Below, piece after piece: positions 24,126-36,243 of a DNA stretch of 64,000 nucleotides; position 1 is the first letter of the stretch, and each line of letters opens with the position of its first letter. This stretch comes from Filosporella fistucella (lineage: Eukaryota > Ascomycota > Leotiomycetes > Helotiales). The notes under the pieces are model-generated. The model ran no database searches. It had not been told where the DNA came from and worked only from the letters and a program-made list of their open reading frames with translations. The translations under genes were made by a program, and so were the position numbers. Location: positions 62,001 through 126,000 of the forward strand of contig JAQJZZ010000015.1 in assembly GCA_030077755.1 (NCBI GenBank), given 5' to 3'.

Positions 24126-25794
24126 ACCATACCTAATACAGGAGGGTCACCACCCTTTCCCTCATCATTCTCACCCTCTGGGGGAGGTCCAATGAGACCG
24201 CCTCTCAAAACAGGGGGTAGACGTGGTACTGCGCCCTGAGTACCTTGAATACCAGGACGTGTAGTCTGGTGTGATACTGTGTGGTTACCTCGACCACCTC
24301 GACCACCTCGACCACCACGGCGAATACCTGCAGACGATCTACCACGAGCTGCATTGGCAGGGTTGGCAAGAGGTGCACGGCTGCCAAGACCTACTCTCTG
24401 TAGTGCATCTGGTGCTACTGGACCATGAACTGGATGCCATGGTAGGGTGAGTACTAAAGGTTGACCTTTACAGATCTCCAGATTATACTCCCATGATTCA
24501 TGAATAGGATAGAGGATCCCATCAATATCTCGATACAGGGGATCAGTAGCATACTGTGTCAGCCATGTATGCAATTGCAACATGGCCTCGAAAGCGGGGC
24601 CCATCTCAGGCTCCATCATATGATCGGCGCGCACAAACTCGATCCATACTATTGTGTACTTCGGTCCGGTTTTTTTATCCTTCGATGACTCGAAGTCAAC
24701 TTTGAAGATATACCTCCAGGCATTACTCAATTCCATGAGATGCTCAAGTCCTTCGCCTGATACTGCGTAATAACTGTCTACTCCTGGAATAAATACTGAG
24801 CCTCGTGGAAATCCAGAGCTTGGATCATACCCAAACTGGGGTTTCCAGTGGGGGTCGTTCTTGAGACGACGCTCCTTCATACCGAGGGATTTGAATACTT
24901 CATGGTCCACTCGAGCCTTCTCCGATTCCCATTTGGGTAGAAGGTGTCGTTGAGAATAATACTGCTGATGCGTTTGGCGCATCTCCTCTCGGAGGCGGAT
25001 TCTTTCCTGCATCTTTTGGTGCTGAATAGCTACTTCGTCGTGGAGCGGTTGGGTAGCTACTGTTGCTGCCTTTTGAGCAAGGGTCAAAGCTCCTGGGCTT
25101 GTCTCCTTCTTTGGGGATGTAGAAGGAGATACTTGGGGAGATACTTTTGGAGATACCATTGAAGATACCTTTGGAGATACTGTGGGAGATACCGTGGGAG
25201 ACACTTTGGGAGGAGGTGTCTTTGGTAGAGGTGGTGTAGATACTCGACGAGCCACATACATGCGCGTAATCAATTCTTTCAAGTCTGCAACTTGGGCATC
25301 TCGCTTCGCGATCTCCTCTTGCTGCTGTTGCTGTTGCATCAATTGTTGCAATACTTCTACCGATATGACTTGAGGTTGTACTTGAGGTTGAGATTGAGGT
25401 TGTGGTTGAGGTTGAAATTGAGGTTGTGGTTGAGGTGGTGGTACTGGAGAAGGATTTACTGGAGACGACGGGGTATCATTTAGTACTTGGTCGAGTACTG
25501 GTTCTCGTCCAGGGAACCGAGGAGCATTTGAGGTACCCCCCCCTAGAGACGTTAGTTGAAGCAATGAAAATAAGTCTTCAATTTAGAAATCTTACAGAGA
25601 CGGTACCAGAGTTGTTGCTCGCCGCGCCACTGATACCAGTCCTCGGGGAGACCAGGGTGTCTCTCTCGAGCTGCATCAGTATAGCGGCCAAGACGGTACT
25701 CGTACGAAGATACTGTGAGGTTGGGTAAATTCGATTGGGCGCAATCCCGATCATACTTTTGTTTCATTACTTGGCGCTGGCTTTGGTAAACCAT
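24071..25794 (-). CDS. Orphan low-complexity protein with RGG box, two exons
   Basis: Unrecognised protein of 556 residues; exons 25794-25596 and 25542-24071 join in frame. Visible parts in order are a short N-terminal domain (LPEDWYQWRGEQQLWYRL), then Pro and Gln repeats (PQPQPQFQPQPQPQ). After that comes a block of SPxVSP repeats (VSPTVSPTVSPKVSS) and a charged helical region (RIRLREEMRQTHQQYY). A compact, probably folded domain follows, with PRGSVFIPGVDSYYAVSGEG and HTWLTQYATDPLYRDIDG. Last is an RGG box (RRGGRGGRGGRG) of the kind that binds RNA. The extreme C-terminus is encoded by the local CCCCTACTGGG-type repeat. The pattern (folded core, basic RGG tail) resembles a Gag- or capsid-like RNA-binding protein, but I see no zinc knuckle, protease or polymerase nearby, so this is only a guess. 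Confidence 0.6.
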
Positions 25795-27457
25795 TGTGAA
25801 ATACTAAAAAGGGTTCAAATGAAGATTCGATACCACGAATGTAAAGCTTTTTGTGTTGTGCAGAGGAGATTGTGAAGTTGTTTGAGGATCGAAAATTTCG
25901 AGGAGGTGGTGAAGTTGTTTGAAGATCGAAAATTTCGTGGAGACAATTTTTGTTTACTTGCGCAAAACCCGCAATGTGACAGTATACCGCATTTGTACTA
26001 GTCAGCTCGTTTAGATAAATCTAAGACGATTTCCAGCATGCAAAACTATTGAGATTTTGATACGAGTATTCCTTGAGAAAGATCCAACCTAGCAGTCCTA
26101 CCAAGCCGTACTATCGCAGCCCTCCTTTCCATGATTGATAGAACGGATACGCTCCTTCTGTCCTTACTGCAAAGCATAGGATAAGTCTCCCGCGTTGCTA
26201 TATTCGACGCAACTAATTTGAATCCTGCATCGCATCTCCGATACAAACATTGACATATCTGAAATCATTCTATGACACGAAGCAAGCTAAACTCAATTAT
26301 AAACCATGAACACCACCCGCGAAACATCAACACGAGATCTGCAGAGACTTCAATTGCCTCATCATAGATTCGTTGTATGAAAAGGAAGAAAAACTCTCCC
26401 AGTATCCCTACAGCCTTCACACGACTGCACTTAGAACCTTCATACACCCTTTCTTCAACATTCTACATCGCTGCAAGTATTGCCTCACAATTCAAATTCG
26501 GATGCATACTCCAAATCCAGCTTCAACTTGACCAGTGATTCAATGACATGTATCAACCCACTCCCCTCCAATATCCCCGAAAGCATTCACACCTCTCCTA
26601 TCCTTGCCACTTCACCAAACTCCAAATGCGATCGTGATTGCATTGGGCAATTCAACACAATTTGCGCGCCTGTACCTGAGCTCCAATAACAAAATAATTC
26701 GGACTTGTACCTCCAGACTGATTCTCAACCACGTGTCGTACATTTCAGAAGATTCTTGGGTATCAATGCCTGCTTCTCCTTCAAATCAAATCAGTGTCCA
26801 CGCTCAAATGAGGTATTTCTACCTCTATTTCAAAGTGAGGCAATCCATTAATTGGTCAAGTTGAATTGTAAAGCAAGGCAAAACATGATTGGTACTCGCC
26901 TCCCCTATCAATGTAAAAATCATGTGAGGTGTGGTCCAGAACGTATTGTCAAATTCCTTTTCTCAATAGTGGGGGAGCACCTGATCAAGTCTGCTGACCT
27001 CACTTGAAGTATACAACCAATTGAAAAGGTGAACTTTAAAGCTTAAATGCATCCTGGTATGAATTGAGATTGTCTCGAATGTCGTACTTCTCAATACTCT
27101 CAACCTTCAAGACCCTTGGAAGTTGAGATGCCACGTTTCTCTAGTGTCATTCATTAGAGGACCATAGGGAACGTTTCCGAATAGTAAGGCTTGCCTGCAT
27201 ATCATCCAAACAATTGATTGGTTACCCCCACACCTCCCACAAAGTGCCGTTCAGAGACCGTTATGTCCAGGTACTCCCGACGTGGCTGCCCAACATCGTG
27301 GCTGCCCGATCTCCCCAGTCTTTGCCTTATCTATGCGACTTTCAAGTCGTCTATAATAATCCCGAATCAGTATTTCAGGGCTCATTCCTTGATTTTTGAG
27401 ACATCAGTAGAGGTCAATGACGCCTCACAAAAATTAAACATCAGCTGAAAAATCAAA
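25795..27457. other. Intergenic region with a short tandem duplication
   Basis: A 37-base unit starting GTGAAGTTGTTTGA occurs twice in tandem (25,872-25,908 and from 25,909), differing at a few bases, just upstream of the RGG protein gene. The rest is CT-rich in places. The open frames have no protein features that I recognise. Confidence 0.5.
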
Positions 27458-28137
27458 ATGTTGGTAGCTATGCCTACAAGCCCCACTATCGACCGTACTT
27501 TTGGTACTTATTCCATGTCAAAGGAGCTATATCTCGAGTAAGTTATTGATAACCCCTCATTAACAAGGCTGACACATATAGTGGACCTGCAATACCCTTC
27601 ACCGTGGGTTTGGAAGCGAGAAGATCATTTCATGTACCACTCAGCGTACTTGCCGAATACTCCATATTCTTTCACGACCTTCATCATCATTGTAACTTCA
27701 TTGAAGCTGAAGCTCTGAAGTTTGACCTCATCGACATCGAACCGAGAACTTTCAATAGGTTCACAATATGGTTGTATTATCAAACAATATATGTAGAGGA
27801 GGAAATTCCGCAACCATTGGATTATTATGAACAATTTGAGCAACTTTGGACACTTGCCGACAAATATCGTGTACCACAATTACAGAGGCAAGCGGAGGAT
27901 TCAGCCATTGTATTATTGAGGGCATTGACGGAGCAATACAATTTTGATGTTATGGGTTATTGGCATTGTATCTACCACAACAGCTATGTTGGTAGTCCAC
28001 AGCGACGTTTTATCGCTGGTCAATGTGCGTATTTGATTCTATCTGGTCAGGAAAAGTTCGATCCTGAGATGATACACCCTGCCTTGAGAGGCGACATCGT
28101 CAATATTATTCACAATTTGTATCCCCAACTTTATTAG
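27458..28137 (+). CDS. BTB/POZ domain protein, two exons
   Basis: Predicted 211-residue protein; exons 27458-27537 and 27582-28137 are joined at CTCGA|TGG in frame. After a short N-terminus it shows the BTB fold in fungal style: FTVGLEARRSFHVPLSVLAE, SIFFHDLH, LKFDLIDIEPRTFNRFTIWL, then a helical part with FEQLWTLADKYRVPQLQRQA. Such proteins usually dimerise and often act as adaptors for cullin-3 ligases, but no second domain is visible, so the partner is unknown. The start ATG gives MLVAMPTSPT; a second ATG four codons later is also possible. The short intron has standard ends. Confidence 0.75.
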
Positions 28138-28798
28138 AGATCATGGTGATTGGTATGCTGTAGATATGCGGATGCATGTTGATATGGTGTTGGTTGAGAA
28201 TTGGAGTCTGGAGACGGACGATTAACGACATGATGATTATGAATTGGTACAGGGTTGGCGTTTGTTTTGGATTATGATTGATGAACGGGATGATGATTGA
28301 TGATGAAAAATGGACGACGATTTATGATTTATGATTTGTAGATGACACTCAAAGATTTGGGCATTTATTGGGTGGAGTTGGTGAACTGGCGGGGTAGGGT
28401 GGTATTGCGGGTACTATTCCTGCTCGTGATCGCGACTTGCGATGTCAATCACGAGAAATGGGCAGTGGAATGAATCAATTGGGCTCAACACTGTAACGAT
28501 GACAAACGTGACATGTAATAATCGGCGGCATCGGAACTACCCGAATGCTGTCAGAAATCTACCGTGAAGACTCCCCGCCGCCCAAGCACTTATCTGGATG
28601 ACTGCAAAAGATTGCGTCAAAAATGAAACGGTACAGGCTACTTGACACGGCGGGTATGAAATACCCACATGACTTTCTCTAGAATGGAATGGAAAAGTTC
28701 GTGATTGCCAAAACAATATGCTGATTATTGAATGCATCTTTCATCTGTGAGGCATCAGTAGACAATGCCAATCCAGACTCAACTCTCGAGTGCTCATA
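28138..28798. other. Convergent intergenic region with GAT-rich simple sequence
   Basis: Lies between the ends of two genes that face each other. Bases 28,200-28,345 are rich in GATGATT and ATTTATGATT units. No gene is seen. Confidence 0.5.
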
Positions 28799-31700
28799 TT
28801 ATTTTCGTGATATCACCAGCCCATCAGTGATCGTTTTCAAGTCAGCTCTCCCAGCTTTGACCCAATCTATCCCTTTCCCTAAACCTGTCGCAACAAACAT
28901 CTCTTCAGCTGCCAAGTTTCGTATTTTCGGAAATCGATGTAGCATCATGGTACCAAGCTTCTTCACTGCAGGCTGATAGGCTCCCATACCGCCGTAAATT
29001 TTGACGCATGCCTCCAGTTTTCGCACATTGCTAGTCCTGAAATACGGCTGATCCAGCATGTGGAAGATTGAAGTAGATCTGATCCAGTCAGCATTTAATT
29101 CGTCACGAAGCTGCGCACTCACGATATGTGACTTTCCTGCATTATCTGCATATCAAATAGGAATCCGATGACCTCCAAGGCCGGAACCAGCACGCGATCA
29201 TTGGACAGATTGTGCTCCAGAACTGCAAGAACAAACTTGCAGACCGATTCAACATTACCTGCATCGCAGAATTCCACAATAGCAGTACGACTTGCCCTGA
29301 CCAAATCTTCCGAACCAGTATCTGCAGATGTTACAAGACCTTCGAAGAGAGCCAGGTTCCATGAAAGCCTCGAGTCGTTTTTAGATCCCCACCATTCGAA
29401 AAGCTGCATTTTGAGGAGGAACGAAAAGTATTCTTTCGATGATAACGTAAAGTTGGCCAAGTGTAGAGTTTCATCCCTGGGATATGTTAGCAGGGCATAA
29501 AATACCGAAGAAGAACTGACCGAAACATTGAAATGGCTCGTTGTCCTTCGACTCGAACTCGGTCGAGCTTTTCAGCAGCAGTTCTCACTACTCCACCAAA
29601 AAGCTTCACATTGACAGCAGAATTTGGATCCATATCATTCATGACATCCCAGTACACTCCTACAGCTTTTGCCGCTTCAATACGAACAAGTGAGCCCACA
29701 TCACCACGTGCATTCGTGGTATAATCATCCAGAGCATCTGCAACAAGAGGAACAAATTCAATCATATGCGTTCGAATGAGACTGCTGCTACCCAAACATC
29801 GCATGACGACTGCTCGAGTCTCTATACTGCGGTCTAATTCCCACCTTTTGAGAACAGTTTCAATGACAGAAGCTTGCATTGAGCCATCCATAGCCTGGAA
29901 GACTTTGAAAAGTATATGCAAACATACCTTTCCTCTCCCTGTATGGTCACCTTTCGCAGATGCCGCGATCCAGTTTTCTAACAGAGAAGTTTGATTTCTG
30001 TGATCCTGCAAGAACATGACGAGCGAAGCATTTGCGATATGTTCCACGGTGTATTTGTCATCGAATCGAGTGAACTTTTGAAGCAGATCCTTCTCAATGT
30101 CCATGATTGAGTGATTCTCTGCTAGTGTATTGGCAAAGTTGAGCTGCATAGCCTTCAAAAAGTCACAGCCATCAGCTCCACGAACCGGTATTTGATTATT
30201 GATGAGATGGCGTAGAGGAGGCAAGAATCGATCGAATTCAGAATTCTGTTCTCTGTCGCAAGGGTTTGTTGCGAGGATCGGACCAATCTCAATTAAAAAG
30301 TCTGCAGCTACTATCAATTGACAACTCGCCTCTGCGATCAATTCTGGATGTCTGAATTTGTCGAAATGAATTCGTACGTCACCCAAAACCCGCAGCAATA
30401 TCTCGTTCATGGCAATATACAGCTGATGAACATGATTCAAGCCCAATGCAGGCCTGGATCTTTCAGCAGCAGTAGATTTCTTCCACAGATATTCGAAATA
30501 CTCCTTCATCACCCGCTGAAGCCCACAATCCCGTTCAAAGGTCCCGATCACCGACGCAAGTGAAAGAATCAAGCCATGACGTTCATTGACTTCTCGAGCC
30601 TCAAGAGATTTAATTCTTGTCCCAATCATCTCCAAAGTGTTTCGAATCCCGTTCCAACGATCGCCTCCTTTTCCATTCGCCCATACAAGATTCCCAACAG
30701 CCAAAGCAGCGTTTCTTCTAGCAGTTGCATCACCATCCTCAACTCCACGCCAACCAAGCAGAGCATGGAGCAGCGCTTTATAGTATCCATCATAGAGTTC
30801 AGCGGCTTGAAAAGCGACTTCCTCTACCGCCCTCGATCGCAATGCCACGGCATGATAGTCCACAACTTGTACAACTTTTATACCCTCAACGATTGTATCT
30901 GAATGACGTCCAATCAATTCCTGCAATGCTGCTGAAGAACCACGTCGAATATTACCAGCAGGATCCAATGAAGCTGAGACGATGAGATCCGTAGCTATTG
31001 TTTGCAAAGCGGACAAACTCTCGACGGACTCTGAGCCTCGAGTAAACAAATCGGCAGTCACGGTTAAAGCTTGCAATTCAGCTGTAGAATACCTTCTTGC
31101 CAAAGCCCAAATACCAAAACAAGCAGCATCTCGAACATTTGTTCCAATAGAGGATCCAGATGTTGATCTTTGCTCAAATGAGAGACCAATTCGTAATGCA
31201 TCAAGAACTGGAGATAGATTCCTAGCCGGAATAGACCCTCGATACAAAAGATGTGACAACGTCATAATGAGGCCATGCCATTCGAGTGGATCAACACGAG
31301 ATATATCTCGGGTTTTCACCCTTGGTTTCATCGATTTGTCTCCAAAACTTCGAGGCACTTTCGACTTGTCAACCCACAAAACATTTTTTTTCAATGTATC
31401 AAGAACTTCCTCCACAACATCCAAAGCCATTTCAGATGGTAGCTTCATCGTGATAATGCTCAAACTTTTGCTAGCTGCGAGACGTACTGGAGTTGCTGGA
31501 TCGGTTAGACACTCAAGCATATGTCCAATTGTGTTCTGGAGGATCTCAGACAGGTTGTCATTGGGTCGAGGAAGCAGAATGAGAACGATGGTACGCAAAG
31601 TTTTGATAATAGTCTTCCGAGCAACAGCGGAAGAGTATATTGCTTTAAAAGTAGCATTCTCCGCAGCAGCAATTTCCTGGGTGATTCGAAATATAGAAGT

Positions 31701-32636
31701 CAGGTAATGATCCATATCTGATGTACTGACAGATGAATTGAGAATTCCAGCAAGAAATGAAAGTGTACCAATGTAATAATACATTGAATGCTCATTTGAA
31801 GATGGGTGAAGACGTGAAAGTGCCCAATCTACCAAGGATTGTAACATGCCGATATCCTGCATATCTCGTCGCATTGCTATACGAACAAGAAGGATTCTGG
31901 CAGCATCTCTCTCTTTTCCCGAAGAAGAAATATATCGTACACCGATAGATATGACTCTGTATGTAATTCCTGGAACATTTGATGGCCACACAAAACCCGG
32001 AATATCTGGTTGAATAGTATCCTCGGCACTTTGCGAAGAGATACTAGCGAGGTCAAATGGTGCCAGTAGTAGCTGAGACACCCATAATAAAGTGATATAC
32101 CTCTCCTCCCAATCCCAGGAATTGTGATGTGGTTGTTCGTCGTGGTCTGGACTACCAGCTTCGATGGCAGAGAGCAAAAGTTCCAAATGCCTAGTCTCCG
32201 TACTGAAGAACCTGACAATGACCTTCTCCCCTCGAATCTTGCAGAATGTGTATAATAGTCGGCATATTGCTCGTGGTAAGGGTATCAACAGTTGTGTATC
32301 TGGAGATGGGTGTGTAGAGGGTGGGCTTTGAAGAAATGCGAGGAAAGCATTCGCGAGAACAGGGACAAGTTTATCGAGATGAGGATCGAGGAGTTGAGGG
32401 AGCTCTTGGAAGGGTTCGAGCTATGAATGTCAGCAGTGCATCGACGGTTAGCAAAGCAACAATACCAGATTCACCAACCTCTCTGTCTCCTTGACCTTTA
32501 CTCTCCTCCTCGTCTGCGTTCTGCCTGATTTGGTTTTCTTCCACAAAAACGGCACCAAGGATTGCTGTAAATCTGCCAGACTCTCCGCGGAAGTCCTTTG
32601 CAGTCTTACATCCTGCTCTATCTCTGGTGCATCCAT
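28799..32636 (-). CDS. Tubulin-folding cofactor D, four exons
   Basis: Cofactor D acts in the cytosol in the last steps of alpha/beta-tubulin assembly. It holds beta-tubulin and forms a supercomplex with cofactors E and C. The prediction has 1231 residues in exons 32636-32475, 32420-29521, 29476-29123 and 29078-28799, all in frame, close to the usual family length. The N-terminal region has LEPFQELPQLLDPHL and the very characteristic WEERYITLLWVSQLLLAPF. The rest is a long run of HEAT-like helices (for example ATARRNAALAVGNLVWANG and PVRLAASKSLSI). The C-terminus (RKLEACVKIYGGMGAYQPAV) fits the family's end. The ATG chosen is the first that gives MDAPEIEQDVRLQRTSAES. It is a single-copy housekeeping gene and looks intact. 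Confidence 0.92.
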
Positions 32637-33622
32637 TGCCGGGATGTGAAAGCCGAGTTGTGTCTGGGGCTTTGGAGGGGTTGTGGAGTTCAGTTGGGAC
32701 TGAGAAGTTTTCGTGGTGGGAAACACACGATTTATTTTCAGCCTTCCTCTGATATCATCTTCTTGATCCCTGCCATCATCATCTCCTTTGTTGTCGAGAG
32801 CAATTGTCCCAATATCGTGTTGATTGTATCCAATCACGCGGATCAATCTATTTCCTGCATTAATTCCTGACTCAGCATCCTCGCGGCTACATCAGTCGCT
32901 ACGATGTGGTGTCACATCCAAAAGAGCAACTTCAGCCTGTTCCCGTGCTCTAATCAACCGTCACTTAAAAGCTTAAATAGCTCAAGCTTAAGTTGCGGTG
33001 TGCAACAAATTTTGCAGAATGAGGACCAGGAGCTGAAACTTGAAGAACGATGTACAATGTGCTAAAAACACGAAACGATATCATGAGATGATGCTATCAT
33101 GCATACAGTGCTTGTTGCGACATCAGAACCTTTTGATATGGAATGCGATTGTGCTTGGCAGTCTTGGATGGCGGCTGAGGAGATGCAGGTCTGCGAAATA
33201 CCAGATCAATCAAGCCATCTGCTTCATTCTTCTATACATGAACACGTCGAATCCAAAATCATACATCCTCCATTCCCATCGCATGTTGTTATGCTGCAAT
33301 CAGTGTCCTAAAGGTCTATGCTCGGATGTTGCCCCTCCGATAAAAAATCATGTTGTCATCGAATGACCATTCGATAGACAGCTGAGAAATAGCCACAGCT
33401 TCAATCAAGCTCTAGGACAAAATATTCTATTCGTGAAACATTGTAAGTTGATATTCTAAGCATTTCACATTTTTCTCCGCCGAAACGGAAACCTTCTTCG
33501 AAACCGGAGCTTCCCTTAAATCCAAACCCCGAAGAGGCGTTACCCAGGAACATAAGTAAACGCCTTCAACTCAACACTCAATCAACTGAATCGCCAGCCT
33601 ATCACATTGGCAGATCGAAAAC
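32637..33622. promoter_or_regulatory. Divergent promoter region
   Basis: About 1 kb between the cofactor D gene (-) and the dehydrogenase gene (+). Short open frames here have no protein character. I see no clear operator or TATA box. The last 100 bases before 33,623 are CA/CT-rich, a usual look for fungal 5' leaders. Confidence 0.35.
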
Positions 33623-34725
33623 ATGGGGAATCAAATCAGCCAGGTCTTTCCTCCCACTGCGAAGTTCACAGAGAAAGAACTTCCAAACCAGGCTGGCAAG
33701 GTAACAATCCCCATCATCTCCCGCTGTCTAATTGACATCATCAGGTCTTCATTGTCACTGGCTCCTCAAGTGGTGTAGGCAAGGAGCTTGCCCAAATCCT
33801 ATATTCCCACGATGCGAAAGTCTACGTTGCAGCCCGATCAGTCGACAAAGCTTCAAAAGCGATTGAATCCATCAAATCCACATTCCCTAATTCGAAAGGC
33901 GAACTTATCTACCTCCGCCTCGATCTAGACGACTTAGGTACAATCAAAGCATCTGCAGAAGAATTTCTATCAAAGGAACAAAAGCTGGATGTCCTCTGGA
34001 ATAATGCAGGAGTGATGATACCACCACAAGGAAGTAAAACGAAACAAGGATATGAATTACAATTGGGAACGAACAACGTTGCGCCATTCCTCTTCACAAA
34101 GCTTCTGACACCAATTCTGATCAACACGGCGAAAATCAACCCACCAGGAAGTGTGCGAGTCGTCTGGGTATCATCTAGCGCCGCTGAGAGCCTCTCTCCT
34201 TCGAATGGGGTAGATTTGAACAATTTGGACTACAAAACAGACAAAGCGCCATGGCATAAGTACGGAGTGAGCAAAGCAGGAAACATTCTACATGCAAAGG
34301 AATTTGGAAAACGATATGCGCAAGATGGGATAGTCAGTGTGGTAGGTTCTTCTCCTATTTGACGTACTCTGCTGAAAATTGAAGGCTTTGAATCCAGGAA
34401 ACTTGAAATCAGACCTACAACGTCATCTCGCTCCATGGCAATCCACAATCCTTAATTTGATGTTATATACACCTATTCATGGAGCATACACGGAATTGTT
34501 CGCTGGTCTATCACCAGACGTTACCCCAGAGCATAATGGAGCATGGAGTATGATCTCCACCCCCAGACTTTACTAGCGCTGACAATTTTAGTTGTACCAT
34601 GGGGACGGTTTGCCCCACTTCGAAAGGATATCATTGCAGCATCACAAGGGCAGGCCGAAGGTGGTACAGGAGTTGCCAAGAAGTTCTGGGAATGGAGTGA
34701 AGAGCAAGTGAAATCGTTCGCTTGA
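33623..34725 (+). CDS. Short-chain dehydrogenase/reductase, four exons
   Basis: NAD(P)-dependent oxidoreductase of the classical short-chain family, 323 residues. Exons are 33623-33700, 33745-34341, 34385-34547 and 34592-34725. The cofactor-binding motif TGSSSGVG is near residue 31, NNAG follows at about residue 105, the catalytic Ser lies in WVSSSAAE, and the catalytic Tyr and Lys are in YGVSKAG. The next conserved element, ALNPGNLKSD, is present, so all catalytic parts are there. The protein is built like fungal retinol-dehydrogenase/WW-domain-oxidoreductase-type members. The substrate cannot be told, and I see no signal peptide. Its neighbours offer no pathway hint. Confidence 0.88.
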
Positions 34726-34995
34726 GCGATTGTTTCGTATATTTGTATATTTACATCATGTACTCGATGCGCCCATGGCAAGTTTAATCACACATAATTA
34801 TCATGTTCTTTCGGTGTCTTCTTGCGTTTCTGAGATGGCGGTGCAGTGAGTAATACGGCAAGCGTCGTCGAAATCGTGGCTGGACACAGCCTACGGCAGG
34901 GACTCCCTCTCCAAATACCCAGATTCAGCTTCTGTATTTATTACAAGAATTTCTCCAATTACCATTTCTCCATCAATTCAACATCGACTATTCCA

Positions 34996-35655
34996 ATGTT
35001 CGAGAGTCCAACAATCATGAAGAAACTATCAGCAAAGTCCCCCGCGATTCCATATCGTCAGATTCGCGCCAACTACGATGACAAAACCATCACAGTCTAC
35101 CAAGCCTACTCAAAAGAGATCGCTACATTGGCAGTCACGCATCAAAAACTCTCAGCATCATCTGCATTCTCATACGAACGAATGACATGGATTAAACCCT
35201 CATTCTGCTGGATGATGTACCGATCTGGATACGCCATGAAAGACAACCGTCAAACAAACATTCTGGCCATCAAAATGACGCATGCGAAGTTCAGAGAACT
35301 GTTGATGCAAGCGGCTGTATGTGGGAAAGGGCCGCTGAGTGTAGAGGATAGAAGTAAGAATGTAAGAGTACAGTGGGATCCAGAGAGGGGACCAGAATTG
35401 GAAGAGAGAGATTATAGGAGTTTGCAGGTTGGGATTGGGAGGGGAGTGAGTAGAGAGTGGGTTGAGAAGGGGATTGTGGAGATCAGGGATGTTACTGAGA
35501 TGGCTAGGAAGTTGAGGGAAAGGGTGGAGAGTTGGGAAGGGGGGGATTGGGATATTGATGAACTGGTTAGGGAAGGATGTTTGCCGGAGGAAAGGGTGTA
35601 TGAGGTTGAAGAGGGGTTGAGGAAGGTGTTGAAGATGGAGTTTGAGAGTGGATGA
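34996..35655 (+). CDS. DUF4291 family protein
   Basis: Single-exon gene of 219 residues. The body matches the DUF4291 family: IPYRQIRANYDDKTITVYQAY near the start (residues about 17-37), MTWIKPSFCWMMYRSGYA, and NILAIKMTHAKFRELL, then VQWDPERGPELEERDYRSLQ. These proteins are widespread in bacteria and fungi with no proven function. The frame stays open further upstream without an ATG; the ATG at 34,996 (MFESPTIMKKL) is the best start. The C-terminal third is rich in Gly, Glu and Arg codons made of G and A. Confidence 0.85.
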   Translation: MFESPTIMKKLSAKSPAIPYRQIRANYDDKTITVYQAYSKEIATLAVTHQKLSASSAFSYERMTWIKPSFCWMMYRSGYAMKDNRQTNILAIKMTHAKFRELLMQAAVCGKGPLSVEDRSKNVRVQWDPERGPELEERDYRSLQVGIGRGVSREWVEKGIVEIRDVTEMARKLRERVESWEGGDWDIDELVREGCLPEERVYEVEEGLRKVLKMEFESG

Positions 35656-36243
35656 TCAATAAAGAGCTATAAATTGCGCTTGAGGTATATTGTGTTCAAG
35701 GCTTCAATCGATTGCGAGGTGTCTAGGGCGCCGCAGCCGGTATCAGACGTTTGATAGAGTCCCAGGAGAGTGGGATAGATCTTGAAGCTGAATGGAACCA
35801 TTCTCTCGCACACTTTTGGTAATCTGGACTCCTCTTTCGTCCTCCACCCGTCTAATGGTGTTTTGATCAACTCCAAATAGCTCTCGCGTCGAATAATTTT
35901 CTGTCAAGATTTATCAGTTCTGTGCGCTGGTGTCCTCACTGCTGAACGTGCGACCCAATATGTGGCGCTCAGCTGATCTTTGGGCTTGAATTGGTGCTCG
36001 GGATGATCTCTCTGGTATCCAAGAGAAATATCGCCTCGGATCACCTAGATCTCTTGCTTGCGGTATCACTAACAGACGAGTGCAATCGTCACGACTCAAA
36101 CTTTGATAGCATCTTTTATGTAGAAGAATTCTTTTTGTAGAATCCATTGGAAAGCTGCGTGAACGATTCCAATCCTCATTACAGTGAATATCTGACACGG
36201 TAATCTACATCATGATGAGATTCTAATCAAATCCCATCAATCC
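35656..36243. other. Convergent intergenic region
   Basis: Between the 3' ends of the DUF4291 and amidase genes. Minus-strand open frames at 35,667-35,876 and 35,914-36,198 show no protein features. Nothing else is seen. Confidence 0.45.

Noticed and set aside
30982..31707. 241-codon + strand frame
   Set aside because: Antisense of tubulin-folding cofactor D; composition is explained by the coding strand.
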